A DNA stretch of 64,000 nt. Origin: an uncultured Propionibacteriaceae bacterium. GTDB taxonomy: Bacteria > Actinomycetota > Actinomycetes > Propionibacteriales > Propionibacteriaceae. The stretch lies in contig CAMDZW010000003.1 in NCBI GenBank assembly GCA_945911015.1, positions 1 to 64,000 of the forward strand, given 5' to 3'. Every line of letters starts with the position of its first letter. The first letter of the stretch is position 1. This document shows positions 46,298-55,194 of this stretch, in pieces. A program made the position numbers and the translations under genes. Below the pieces are notes generated by a model. That model did not search any database. It was given only the letters and a program-made list of their open reading frames with translations, and had not been told where the DNA came from.

Positions 46298-47392
46298 TCA
46301 GCCCATCTCCGCCACCAGGGCGCCGACGACCCCGCCGGCATGGGCCGACTGCTCCATGGTCACGTCATGGTGGGTGATCGCCCTCACCCGACGCGAACCC
46401 AGCGGGGACAGCCCGATGCCCTTGGCCAGTGCAGCCTCGACCAGACGTGCTGCCCGATCAGCACCGGCATCAACGATGACGATGTTGGTCTCCACCGCCG
46501 ACGGGTCGACGCTGCCCGGTGCACGTTCGGCCACCGCCGCAGCGAAACGTCGAGCGGCGTCATGATCATCGGCCATCCGCTCCACGTGATGGTCCAGGGC
46601 ATGGATGGCTGCAGCAGCCAGCATCCCGGCCTGCCGCCAACCCCCACCCAGACGTTTGCGCAGCATCCGGGCCGCAGCGATCCGCTCTGCTGACCCGACC
46701 AGCACCGAACCCACCGGCGCGCCCAGCCCCTTGGAGAAGCAGACGTTCACGGTGTCGAACAGCCGGCCGTAATCTTCCAGCGCGACCCCAGTGGCCACAT
46801 GGGCATTCCACAACCGTGCCCCATCGAGATGCAGATGGACGCCGACATCGGCCAGCCGCCGGGACAGCTCCACCAGCGCCTCGTACGGCTGGACCACTCC
46901 CCCAGCCAGATTGTGGGTGTTCTCGACCGCCACCGCTCCAGTCCTGACCAGATACGGACCGGCAGCCACCTCGGCCAGCTCCAGAACCCGGTCCGGCTCA
47001 ATCCGTCCGTCGCCGGTCGCCCAGGTCCGGGTGGTGATGCCCGACACGGCGGCGTGGGCGCCCAGCTCGGCACGGACCACATGCGCCTTTTCGTCACACA
47101 ACAGTTCCTGGCCCGGCCCCACCAGCTGGGCCACGCCCAACACATTGGCCAGCGAGCCGGTCGCACAGAACAGGCCCGCCTCGTGGCCGAGCAGATCCGC
47201 TGTCCGCTCCTCCAACGTGTGAACCGTCGGGTCCTCGCCGTAGACGTCATCGCCGACCGGAGCGCTCACCATGGCCCGGCGCATCGCTTCGGTCGGCCGA
47301 GTGACAGTGTCGCTGCGCAGGTCGACCACGGGGCTTCGCGGGTCAACCACGGGGCTTCGCGGGTCAACCACGGGGCTTCGCGGGTCAATCAC
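46298..47392 (-). CDS. ltaE: Low-specificity L-threonine aldolase
   Basis: 364-aa PLP enzyme splitting threonine or allo-threonine into glycine and acetaldehyde. VDLRSDTVTRPTEAM, GDDVYGEDPTV, LDGARLWNA and the PLP lysine in CFSKGLGAPVGS are conserved. The N-terminus carries three extra DPRSPVV heptapeptides from a 21-bp repeat, and each copy supplies another in-frame GTG, so translation could begin at any of four sites; the ancestral start was probably the GTG just before VDLRSDT. The 47392 GTG overlaps the phosphatase stop. Confidence 0.92.
   Translation of the reverse strand: MIDPRSPVVDPRSPVVDPRSPVVDLRSDTVTRPTEAMRRAMVSAPVGDDVYGEDPTVHTLEERTADLLGHEAGLFCATGSLANVLGVAQLVGPGQELLCDEKAHVVRAELGAHAAVSGITTRTWATGDGRIEPDRVLELAEVAAGPYLVRTGAVAVENTHNLAGGVVQPYEALVELSRRLADVGVHLHLDGARLWNAHVATGVALEDYGRLFDTVNVCFSKGLGAPVGSVLVGSAERIAAARMLRKRLGGGWRQAGMLAAAAIHALDHHVERMADDHDAARRFAAAVAERAPGSVDPSAVETNIVIVDAGADRAARLVEAALAKGIGLSPLGSRRVRAITHHDVTMEQSAHAGGVVGALVAEMG
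47326..47388. repeat. 21-bp tandem repeat, three exact copies, at the start of the threonine aldolase gene
   Basis: Units 47326-47346, 47347-47367 and 47368-47388 are identical. On the minus strand they encode heptapeptide repeats (DPRSPVV) in front of the conserved enzyme N-terminus, and each contains an in-frame GTG. Confidence 0.93.
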
Positions 47393-48213
47393 TGGGACTG
47401 CTGGCCCCGCAGCTTCGCCCGCATCGCGGCGGTGTCCTGCTCGGTCCAGCCCAATGCCGACAGTGCGGCCTCCACCCCGCCGGCGGTCCGGTCCAGATGG
47501 TCCAGCACTCCACGCATCGACTCCGGCCGCGTCATCTGCGCCGACGGCGGCTGGTCGGCCAGATCCACCCGGTACAGGGCGGACTCCATCAAGCGATCGA
47601 TGATCAACGGGACCCGCTCACTGCTCGCGGCATAGTCGGCGATCACGGCCTCGCGGTCGGCTCCGGCCAGGATCAGGGCGAACGCGACCGTCGTGCCGGT
47701 CCGGTCCTTGCCGGCCGCGCAGTGCACCAGACAGGCTCCGTCGCTGTGGGCGATGGTGCGCAGTGCGCCGAGCACATCGTGGGGACGGTCAGTCAGGTAC
47801 GACAGATAGTGGCCAGCCATCGGGTTGTCGTGATCGACGCTGGGCTTCTTCCCCATCCAGGGCAGAGCCTTCTCCACCAGCGGCGACGCATTCTGCGGGC
47901 CGGACACATCGGCAGGGTCGTCAGCCGGCAGCGGCCGGTCATCGCTGGCAGGCAGGTAACTGAAGTGGTGGATCGTGACGTCGTCCCGCCGGGTCAACGG
48001 GCCCGGGCCCTCGTGGTCGACCTCGACATCGGAGCGCAGGTCCACCACGTCGGTCAGCCCCAGTCCGAGCAGCTGGGTGATGTCGTCCTCGGTCAGACTC
48101 TGCAGATTGTCCGACCGCAGAAGTTGCCCGGACCGGATCGTGCCACCATCGGTGCAGGGGATCCCGCCGACATCGCGGGCATTGACCAAGGACTCGAACT
48201 CCAACCAGACCAT
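47389..48213 (-). CDS. Tyrosine-protein phosphatase (PtpB-like)
   Basis: 274 aa. P-loop HCAAGKDRTGTT with the catalytic Cys, and N-terminal FESLVNARDVGGIPC with SGQLLRSDNLQ, characteristic of the Y_phosphatase3/PtpB group, which acts on phosphotyrosine or phosphoinositides. TAACGT lies 7 nt before the ATG (leaderless type). Heads a unit with threonine aldolase and DUF2461. Confidence 0.92.
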   Translation of the reverse strand: MVWLEFESLVNARDVGGIPCTDGGTIRSGQLLRSDNLQSLTEDDITQLLGLGLTDVVDLRSDVEVDHEGPGPLTRRDDVTIHHFSYLPASDDRPLPADDPADVSGPQNASPLVEKALPWMGKKPSVDHDNPMAGHYLSYLTDRPHDVLGALRTIAHSDGACLVHCAAGKDRTGTTVAFALILAGADREAVIADYAASSERVPLIIDRLMESALYRVDLADQPPSAQMTRPESMRGVLDHLDRTAGGVEAALSALGWTEQDTAAMRAKLRGQQSQ

Positions 48214-48232
48214 GGCCCCGACGTTACCCGGC

Positions 48233-49624
48233 TCACCCGAGGTGCGGCACCTCGGTGGCCCGCTTGATGCGTCCCGACGCCAGTCGTTCGGCGACCAGGA
48301 AGGCCAACTCCAGCGACTGGTTCCGGTTCAACCGGGGGTCGCAGGCCGTCTCATATCGGCTGACCAGATCAGCTTCGGCGAGTTCATCGGCGCCACCGAC
48401 GCATTCGGTCACATCGTCTCCGGTCAGCTCGACGTGCACCCCTCCGGGCCAGGTGCCCAGACCTTCGTGGACGTCGAAGAAGCCGTTGACCTCGTCGATC
48501 ACATCCTCGAAGGCACGAGTCTTGTAGCCGTTCGCCGTGGAGAAGGTGTTCCCGTGCATCGGGTCACAGATCCAGGCGACCTTGCGACCGGACTCGGAGA
48601 CCTTTGAGATCACCCCGGGCAGGATGTCGCGGACCTTGTCATGGCCCATCCGGGTGATGAAGGTGATCCGGCCGGGCTCATGGTCGGGATCGAGCCGATC
48701 AGCAAGTTCGAGGGCGACCTCCGGGGTGGTCGTCGGGCCGAGCTTCACACCCAAGGGGTTGCGCATGTGGCGCAGGAGCTCGACATGGGGCCCGTCGAGC
48801 TGACGGGTGCGTTCCCCGATCCACAGGAAGTGTCCGCTGGTCCCGTACGGGTCAGACGTACGTGAGTCGATCCGGGTCAGCGCATGCTCGTATTCGAGCA
48901 GCAGCGCCTCGTGCGAGGAGTAGAGGTCGACGGTGCGGAAGTTCTCGTCGTCAATGCCACAGGCCTGCATGAACGCCAGCGCGCGCTCGATCTCATCGGC
49001 CAGGGCCTGGTAGCGGGCACCGGCCGGGGACTGCTTGACGAAGTCGGCGTTCCAGGTGTGGGCACGCCCCAGATCGGCGAACCCGCCGGTCACGAAGGCG
49101 CGGGTCAGGTTCAACGTGGCGGCCGAGGCGTTGTAGACGCCGAGCAGGCGTTGCGGGTCGACCTTGCGCTCCTCCGGGGTGAAGGCGAAACCGTTGACCG
49201 CATCGCCCCGGTAGGCCGGCAAAGTCACCCCGTCGCGGGTCTCGGTGTCCGAGGACCGCGGTTTGGCGTACTGGCCGGCGATCCGGCCCAGCTTGACCAC
49301 CGGCACCTGCGCGGCATAGGTCAGCAACACCGCCATCGACAGCAACACCCGCAGCTTGCGTTGGATGTTGTCAGCGGTGACCCCGGCAAAGGTCTCGGCG
49401 CAGTCACCGCCCTGCAGGACGAAGGCCTCCCCTGCTGCGACGCGAGCCATCTTCTGCCGCAGGTCGTCGCACTCGCCGGCAAAGACCAGCGGCGGCATGA
49501 TCCGCAGCTGAGCGACGACCGCGTCAAGCGCGGCCGAGTCAGGGTAGGTCGGCTGCTGCAGCGCATTGAGCGCATGCAGGTCGGCGAGGGTGGGCAACTG
49601 CTGATCACGGGTGTGGGTCGACAC
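48233..49624 (-). CDS. 3-deoxy-7-phosphoheptulonate synthase, class II
   Basis: 463-aa plant/mycobacterial-type DAHP synthase, first step of aromatic amino acid synthesis from PEP and erythrose 4-phosphate. Conserved VFAGECDDLRQKMARVAAG, LQGGDCAETFAG, GRIAGQYAKPRS, DPHNP-equivalent WICDPMHGN and GVHVELTGDDVTECVGG. GTG start at 49624 with TAAGCT 7 nt upstream, predicting a leaderless mRNA. 19 bp before the phosphatase gene, but that gene has its own promoter. Confidence 0.96.
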   Translation of the reverse strand: MSTHTRDQQLPTLADLHALNALQQPTYPDSAALDAVVAQLRIMPPLVFAGECDDLRQKMARVAAGEAFVLQGGDCAETFAGVTADNIQRKLRVLLSMAVLLTYAAQVPVVKLGRIAGQYAKPRSSDTETRDGVTLPAYRGDAVNGFAFTPEERKVDPQRLLGVYNASAATLNLTRAFVTGGFADLGRAHTWNADFVKQSPAGARYQALADEIERALAFMQACGIDDENFRTVDLYSSHEALLLEYEHALTRIDSRTSDPYGTSGHFLWIGERTRQLDGPHVELLRHMRNPLGVKLGPTTTPEVALELADRLDPDHEPGRITFITRMGHDKVRDILPGVISKVSESGRKVAWICDPMHGNTFSTANGYKTRAFEDVIDEVNGFFDVHEGLGTWPGGVHVELTGDDVTECVGGADELAEADLVSRYETACDPRLNRNQSLELAFLVAERLASGRIKRATEVPHLG

Positions 49625-49710
49625 CCGGCCAAGCTTAAGTGAACCCGACGGTCGCGGTGGACCGGCATCGGGCTCTGGACTGTGGCCCGGATCTGAGCTT
49701 TACTGGCGTA

Positions 49711-50295
49711 ATGAGCGACCGCCTTCCCCAGGTCGAGCTCGACACGTCAGCGCTCGGCGAGGCTGAGCCATGGCCTGAGTGGCGGGAACCGCCGATTGAG
49801 GTCACCGACGCGTTGAGGCAGACCCAGTCCAACCCGTACGCCTCCGCGCCCGAGGCCTCGGGGCCGTACGGCACCGAAACCAATACCGCCCTTGAGGCGA
49901 AGAAGCCGAAGAAGCCACGATCGTCCGACAGCGGGGACAATTTGCGTGCCGTCGGAGCCCAGCTGTCGGTCTTGGTGCCGTTCATCGGGCCGATGATCGC
50001 CTTCGGCATGAGTCCGGCCCGCTCCGCGGCCCGACGCTCCGCCGCCAAGGCCTTCAACGGTCAGGCGCTCGCGGCACTGTCGGTGGTCGGGGTGACAGGC
50101 GTCGCGACGATGGCCGCGTCGGTCTCCCCCGGTGCAACCGAAATGGTGGCGATCCTCGGCACGATCGGCGTCATCGGCGGTTGGTTGCTGCAGGTGCTGA
50201 TCGCCGTCATTGCTGCGGCAACCGGCCACGACTGGACCAGCCCACTGACCACGATCCTGCGGCTGCGGATCCTGCCGGACGACGACACTGACTGA
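49711..50295 (+). CDS. Membrane protein, unknown function
   Basis: 194 aa: about 75 hydrophilic residues, a hydrophobic pair LSVLVPFIGPMIAFGM, and further helices at ~130-175. The C-terminus is acidic. No Shine-Dalgarno sequence is evident and a TTTACT lies 6 nt before the ATG. No family recognised. Convergent with the response regulator gene. Confidence 0.75.
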   Translation: MSDRLPQVELDTSALGEAEPWPEWREPPIEVTDALRQTQSNPYASAPEASGPYGTETNTALEAKKPKKPRSSDSGDNLRAVGAQLSVLVPFIGPMIAFGMSPARSAARRSAAKAFNGQALAALSVVGVTGVATMAASVSPGATEMVAILGTIGVIGGWLLQVLIAVIAAATGHDWTSPLTTILRLRILPDDDTD

Positions 50296-50297
50296 AC

Positions 50298-50996
50298 TCA
50301 CCTGATCGGGGCAGGATCTCCGTCGTGGTAACCCTGCTCGATGGCATAGAGCGCGAGCTCGACCCGGTTGTGCAGTTGGAGTTTGCGCAACACGTTCTGG
50401 ACGTGATTCTGCACCGTACGGTGTGACACCACCAGTCGTTCGGCGATCTCCCGGTAGGCCAATCCCTTGGCCACCAACCGGAGCACCTCGATCTCGCGGT
50501 TGGTGAGGGCGGGCCCGGTGTCATTGTGCGCCTCGGCCCGGGTGACCATCCGGCGGAACTCGCCGAGCACCAGTCCGGCCAGTCCAGGAGTGAACACGGC
50601 GTCACCGGCAGCGGTGCGCCGTACGCCGTCGATGAGCTCCTCCGGGGAGGCGGACTTGACCATGTAGCCCTTGGCGCCAGCCTTGACTGCTCGCAGCACA
50701 TCGTCACGCTCACCGCTGGCCGAGATGACCAGCACCAGCATCTCGGGGAATTCGTTGAGCAGGATCTCGGTGCAGGTCGCCCCGTCCGGCGCCGGGATCT
50801 GCAGATCCATCAGCAGGACCTCAGGCTTGGCGGCTCGGGCACGGCGTAGCGCCTCGTCGCCTGTGGCCGCGGTGGCGACAATCTCGAAGCCGTCATCCTC
50901 GAGGTCACCGCTGAGCGCTTCGATCCACATCGGATGGTCGTCGACCACCATCAGTCGGCGGCGGATCTGGGTCTCGTCGTCGATCAATTCGGTCAC
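50298..50996 (-). CDS. LuxR/NarL-family response regulator (MacR-like)
   Basis: 232 aa. Receiver with VVDDHPMW, D64 in LLMDLQIP and K in YMVKSASP; GerE-type HTH LTNREIEVLRLVAKG...RTVQNHVQNV. GTG start at 50996 chosen for the GAGGA upstream and the 10-bp gap to the kinase stop. Partner of the MacS-like kinase. Confidence 0.92.
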   Translation of the reverse strand: MTELIDDETQIRRRLMVVDDHPMWIEALSGDLEDDGFEIVATAATGDEALRRARAAKPEVLLMDLQIPAPDGATCTEILLNEFPEMLVLVISASGERDDVLRAVKAGAKGYMVKSASPEELIDGVRRTAAGDAVFTPGLAGLVLGEFRRMVTRAEAHNDTGPALTNREIEVLRLVAKGLAYREIAERLVVSHRTVQNHVQNVLRKLQLHNRVELALYAIEQGYHDGDPAPIR

Positions 50997-51004
50997 ATCA
51001 TTCC

Positions 51005-52147
51005 TCACGTCTGGGCCGGGTTCCTCGGCACCCGGAGCTCCCATTCGGTGCCCCGCCCAGGCTCGGTCGTCAGGGTGGCCGATCCGCCAAGGTCGGCGAG
51101 TCTGCCCTGGATCGAGTGTCGCATGCCGAGCCGTCCCCGGTCAGCAGCAGCCTCGAAGTCGGCCTGGGTTCCGCCCACACCGTTGTCACGGATGCTGATG
51201 ATCAGTTGGTCGTCATCCTCCTCGAGCAACACCCATGCCTTGGCCTCGGGCCCGGCATGGCGGTGGACATTGGACAGGGCCTCGGTGACGGCCGCGTTGA
51301 GCTCACCGGCCCGACGCGATTCCACCAGCACCTTGTCCGGTGGGGTCGCGATCGACACACCATGGCTCGCATGCTTGTCGAGGACCGCCGACAGATCGAT
51401 CTGGGTGACATCGGCCAGCGACTCGGGACTGACGTTGACATCAATGTCGGTGTCCTGCAGCAAACTGCGCAACTGCACTTCTTGGTCATGGGCGGCCCGG
51501 GCCAGCCGTTCCCCTCGCGGGCCCAACCCGCGACCTTCTCGTTCGACCATCGCCAGCACCTGCAGGGCGCCGTCGTGGACGATCCTGGCCAGACGCTGCC
51601 GTTCGGCCATCCCCGCAGCGATCGCGTACATCTGTTCCCGGTCCCGGGTGGTGGTGCGCAGCTGGGACGCGAACCACCCCACGGCGACACCGGTCAGCAC
51701 GACCACAATGCTCTCGGCCAACGTCTCCAGATCGATCGAGTCGCAGATCGCCAAGCCGGCCACCATCACCGCTCCCATGGCAAAGCCGGTCATCAACCAG
51801 CCACGCGACAAGGCCACGGCCAACGGTCCGGTGACCGCCCAGAAGCTGGTCAACGACCCGATGGCACCGTCGGTGATCGGGCCGCCGAGCACGTACGGAG
51901 TGATCAGGACGATGGCGACGGTCACGGCCACGTCGATGACCAGCACCGCGTCCCTGCGGCGTGACTCGTACGGATGGATGAACGGGGTCGCCACCGTCAT
52001 CAGCCCCATCAACACCGTGACCATGACCAGCAGGATCGGATGGGCGGCTTCGGCGAATCGGGCAGCATTGATCCACACAGTCACGGCCATGAGCATGATC
52101 CGCAGCGCGGCGTGCGCGCGGAACATGGGGACATGCAGGTCGATCAT
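51005..52147 (-). CDS. MacS-family sensor histidine kinase
   Basis: 380 aa. N-terminal DUF5931-like sensor part with five to six helices to residue ~160, phospho-acceptor H191 in RLARIVHDGALQVL, N-box AAVTEALSNVHRHAG and G-box IRDNGVGGTQADF. The start overlaps the plsC stop (ATGA), placing it in an operon with two acyltransferases, so a membrane-lipid signal is conceivable. Confidence 0.9.
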   Translation of the reverse strand: MIDLHVPMFRAHAALRIMLMAVTVWINAARFAEAAHPILLVMVTVLMGLMTVATPFIHPYESRRRDAVLVIDVAVTVAIVLITPYVLGGPITDGAIGSLTSFWAVTGPLAVALSRGWLMTGFAMGAVMVAGLAICDSIDLETLAESIVVVLTGVAVGWFASQLRTTTRDREQMYAIAAGMAERQRLARIVHDGALQVLAMVEREGRGLGPRGERLARAAHDQEVQLRSLLQDTDIDVNVSPESLADVTQIDLSAVLDKHASHGVSIATPPDKVLVESRRAGELNAAVTEALSNVHRHAGPEAKAWVLLEEDDDQLIISIRDNGVGGTQADFEAAADRGRLGMRHSIQGRLADLGGSATLTTEPGRGTEWELRVPRNPAQT

Positions 52148-53115
52148 GGGGCCTGCTGGTCATCCTCTGGCCGATCCCCTTCAGCCCCATCGCTGGTGTT
52201 GAGCTCGTCGGGCGTGGGGTCCGCTTCGCCGGTGTCGACCGCGTCCTCGGACTTCTTGGGCCGGCGTGCCTCGATCCAGTCCCGGGCCGCACGGAGCTGT
52301 TCCTGCCGGGCCTTCTCCTTCGCGGTCGGGGCATAGTCGTCGACGTAGGTCTGCCCCGACAGCTCCAGGATGGCGTACATGATCTCGTCGGTGATGGCGC
52401 GCAGCACCATCCGGTCTGATTCGCGTCCGGCATAGCGGGAGAAGTCGAGCGGCTCACCGAACCGGACCGTGGGCGAGGTGATCTTGCGCAAGATCTTGCC
52501 CGGCGGCGCGATCTGGTCGGTGCCGACCAGAGCGACCGGCACCACCGGTACCCCTGACCGCAGCGCCAGGCGAGCCACCCCCGTACGGCCCTTGTAGAGA
52601 CGTCCGTCGTGGCTGCGGGTGCCCTCGGGGAAAATGCCGAACAGGCCGCCGGAGTTGAGAATTCGCAGTCCCGCTCGCAGGGCGCCGTCGCTGGCCTTGC
52701 CGCCGGTGCGGTCGATCGGGACCTGTCCGGTGCCGGCGAAGAAGCTGCGTTGGGCCGCGCCCTTGATGCCCGACCCGGTGAAGTAGTCCGATTTCGCCAC
52801 GAAGGTCACCCGCCGATTCAGCGCCAACGGCAGGAAGATCCAGTCCGCGAAGGACAGGTGATTGGCCGCCAGAATCGCCGGCCCTGACACCGGGACGTTC
52901 TCCACGCCTTCCTCGACCGGGCGGAACAGGCGACGCAGGGTCGGACCGAGGACGACCTTGCGCAGCAACCAGTACAGTCCGCGGCCCGAGCTGCCGACGT
53001 CGGCGTCGACGGTGCCCGACTGTGGGTCGAGAGCGATCAGACGTTCGGAGCGGTCCGGCTTCGGTGCCGGTTGCCGGTCTGCTTCGGCGCCGGGCGCTTG
53101 GTCATCATCACTCAT
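52144..53115 (-). CDS. 1-acyl-glycerol-3-phosphate acyltransferase (PlsC), canonical copy
   Basis: 323 aa. Acyltransferase domain with HX4D (H86...D91 in NHLSFADW), FPEGTRS and VPVVPVALVG. Long hydrophilic tails at both ends: residues 1-45 and an acidic ~60-residue C-terminus. Converts lysophosphatidate to phosphatidate at the membrane. The ATG at 53115 overlaps the stop of the sister gene by 8 bp. Confidence 0.9.
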   Translation of the reverse strand: MSDDDQAPGAEADRQPAPKPDRSERLIALDPQSGTVDADVGSSGRGLYWLLRKVVLGPTLRRLFRPVEEGVENVPVSGPAILAANHLSFADWIFLPLALNRRVTFVAKSDYFTGSGIKGAAQRSFFAGTGQVPIDRTGGKASDGALRAGLRILNSGGLFGIFPEGTRSHDGRLYKGRTGVARLALRSGVPVVPVALVGTDQIAPPGKILRKITSPTVRFGEPLDFSRYAGRESDRMVLRAITDEIMYAILELSGQTYVDDYAPTAKEKARQEQLRAARDWIEARRPKKSEDAVDTGEADPTPDELNTSDGAEGDRPEDDQQAP

Positions 53116-53875
53116 CCGGCACCTCCTGAGTGGGGCGTCGGAGCGTGGGGGCCGGTGCGTCCTGGCCGGGACGGTCCAGTTCGGGCGCATTGATCTCGCG
53201 CCCCTCCGCCAGGGCCTTGCGCAGGCTGGCGGCATAGACATCGACATACTGCTGCCCGGTGAGGTCTTGGATCGCTGCCATCACCTGATCGGTCACATGA
53301 CGAAGGACGGCCCGATCATCGATTCCGTCACGCCACTGGCTGAAGTCGATCGGATCCCCCCAGACCAGTCGGGGCCGCCACACGATCGGCACCGGCCACC
53401 ACTTCACCTTCCGGCGCTGGTTGTTGATGAATCCGACCGGAATGACCGGCATGCCCGAAGCCAGGGTCAGCCGAGCAACACCGGTCTTGCCCTTGTAGAG
53501 ACGGCCGTCCGGGCTGCGAGTCCCCTCCGGAAACACCACCGCGGCGCCGCCGGCCGCGACATGTTCGACGATGCCGGCGATCGAATTCGCCGAGGCACGC
53601 CCGCCGGTGCGATCCATCGGGCGAGCGCCGGACCACAGGAGGAACCAGCCGCCGATGCGGGCGAACACACTCTTTCCGACGAACAGTTCCCTTTTGGCGA
53701 CATGGCCGAGCTTGCGTGGGATGACCGCCGGGATCATCACCGTCTCGATCGCCGACCCGTGATTGGCTGCGATCACCGCACCGCCGGTGAGGGGCATCTT
53801 CTCGGGATTGACCGACGACGGCCGGACGAAGAGGCGCAGCCACAGCAGCACGAGGCGACGGCAGAACTGGTACAT
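53108..53875 (-). CDS. PlsC-family acyltransferase with HX4E instead of HX4D
   Basis: 255 aa, homologous to the next gene over most of its length (FPEGTRSPDGRLYKGKTGVARL is nearly shared; quoted in part). The catalytic motif reads H39-GSAI-E44, so the Asp of the usual HX4D relay is Glu. The FPEGTR motif (115-120) is intact. It may use another acyl acceptor or have altered rate. First gene of the plsC-plsC-macS-macR unit. Confidence 0.85.
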   Translation of the reverse strand: MYQFCRRLVLLWLRLFVRPSSVNPEKMPLTGGAVIAANHGSAIETVMIPAVIPRKLGHVAKRELFVGKSVFARIGGWFLLWSGARPMDRTGGRASANSIAGIVEHVAAGGAAVVFPEGTRSPDGRLYKGKTGVARLTLASGMPVIPVGFINNQRRKVKWWPVPIVWRPRLVWGDPIDFSQWRDGIDDRAVLRHVTDQVMAAIQDLTGQQYVDVYAASLRKALAEGREINAPELDRPGQDAPAPTLRRPTQEVPDE

Positions 53876-53978
53876 CGTGGCGGTGCCTTCCTGGTCGGTG
53901 ACACCAGCACCTTACGGCCCCGGTGTCCTCGACGGCGAGTGGTTCGGTCGGCGGTCACCGCTGGGGCCCGACCCGAAC

Positions 53979-53990
53979 TACCATGGGGCC
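53979..53990 (+). promoter_or_regulatory. Leaderless-type -10 box of the esterase gene
   Basis: TACCAT at 53979-53984 ends 6 nt before the ATG at 53991. No ribosome-binding site is present. Confidence 0.6.
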
Positions 53991-54770
53991 ATGTCGAGCG
54001 CCGTGCCATCGTTGCCGCCGACCGTGGTGCCCGGCGCCGAGGCCCACGCGGCCCGGCCCGAGGGCGACCCTGTCGGCGCTGTTCTGCTGTGTCACGGGTT
54101 CACATCGACGCCCGCGTCGATGCGACCATGGGCCGATCATCTCCTCGACGCCGGTTTCGAGGTGTCGGTGCCGCGGCTCGCCGGCCACGGCACCACCTGG
54201 CAGGAGATGAACCGCACCACCTGGCAGGACTGGTATGCCGGAGTCGAAGCCGAGTTCCTTCGACTGGCCGACCTTCACGGCCGAGTCAATCTGGCTGCCC
54301 TGTCCATGGGCGGTTCACTGACCTTGCTCCTGGCCGAGCGATATCCCGAGCAGGTCGGTCGGATCGCCTTGGTGAACCCGTCGGTGGGCAGCACTGACCC
54401 CAGGATGAAGCTGACCGGGGTGCTGTCGAGGTTCATCGCCTCGGTCGATGCGATCGGCGACGACATCGCCAAGCCCGGGGTCAGCGAAGGTGCCTACACC
54501 CGCACACCGGTACGCGCGGTGCACTCGATGACCAAGTTGTGGCGAGTGGTGCGGGCCGATCTGGACAAAGTCACCGCACCGCTGTTGATCTTCCGCTCCT
54601 TGGTGGACCACGTCGTGGACCCGAGCTCGGTCGAGACGATCCTGGGACGGGTGTCTTCGCCGACGGTCTCCGAGCGGCTGCTGCACCGCAGCTTCCATGT
54701 TGCCACCCTCGACTTCGAGGCTGAGGACATCTTCGCCGAGTCGACCGTGTTCTTCTTGGAACAGGCGTGA
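53991..54770 (+). CDS. Alpha/beta-hydrolase, carboxylesterase/monoacylglycerol lipase type
   Basis: 259 aa. Oxyanion HG in LLCHGFTSTPASM, nucleophile elbow ALSMGGSL (GxSxG variant SMGG), Asp in RSLVDHVVDP and a C-terminal His (RSFHVATLD). Resembles Est30-like esterases. Possibly acts on glycerolipids, fitting the divergent acyltransferases. The frame is open upstream but a leaderless promoter fixes the start. Confidence 0.88.
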   Translation: MSSAVPSLPPTVVPGAEAHAARPEGDPVGAVLLCHGFTSTPASMRPWADHLLDAGFEVSVPRLAGHGTTWQEMNRTTWQDWYAGVEAEFLRLADLHGRVNLAALSMGGSLTLLLAERYPEQVGRIALVNPSVGSTDPRMKLTGVLSRFIASVDAIGDDIAKPGVSEGAYTRTPVRAVHSMTKLWRVVRADLDKVTAPLLIFRSLVDHVVDPSSVETILGRVSSPTVSERLLHRSFHVATLDFEAEDIFAESTVFFLEQA

Positions 54771-54773
54771 GTC

Positions 54774-55187
54774 ATGGCGTCCCGGGAACCCAGTGATGCC
54801 GAGGTGGATGCCGCCTTCGCCGAGCTGATCACCCAGTTCGACGACCGACCGGCCTCCCCCCGACCGCCCTCGGATGTCGGTCCGCCGTCGGGCCCACCGC
54901 TGGGTTGGCGGGTCCATCACGCCCCCACCGATGAGCAACTCGACGCGGTCGACGACGGGATCGACCCGATCCCTCCCCTGCCACCGATGCGGATTTCCAC
55001 CACGGCCAAGTGCGGCGCCGGCCTGTTGGTGCTGGCCGTGGTGCTGACCGCTTTGATGATCCTCGACCTGCGCCTGCCGGTCTGGATCGGCTGGTTGGCC
55101 TTCGGCTCCCTGATCGGTGGATCTGCCCTGCTGTTGTCCCGGCTGCCCCGCGCTCGCGACGACGGCGACGACGGCGCCCAGGTCTGA
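54774..55187 (+). CDS. Two-helix membrane protein, unknown
   Basis: 137 aa: a proline- and aspartate-rich soluble N-terminus (~75 residues) and two helices (GLLVLAVVLTALMI; GWLAFGSLIGGSALLL). Begins 4 bp after the esterase stop, so likely cotranscribed. No family assigned. Confidence 0.75.
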   Translation: MASREPSDAEVDAAFAELITQFDDRPASPRPPSDVGPPSGPPLGWRVHHAPTDEQLDAVDDGIDPIPPLPPMRISTTAKCGAGLLVLAVVLTALMILDLRLPVWIGWLAFGSLIGGSALLLSRLPRARDDGDDGAQV

Positions 55188-55194
55188 GCCGCTC

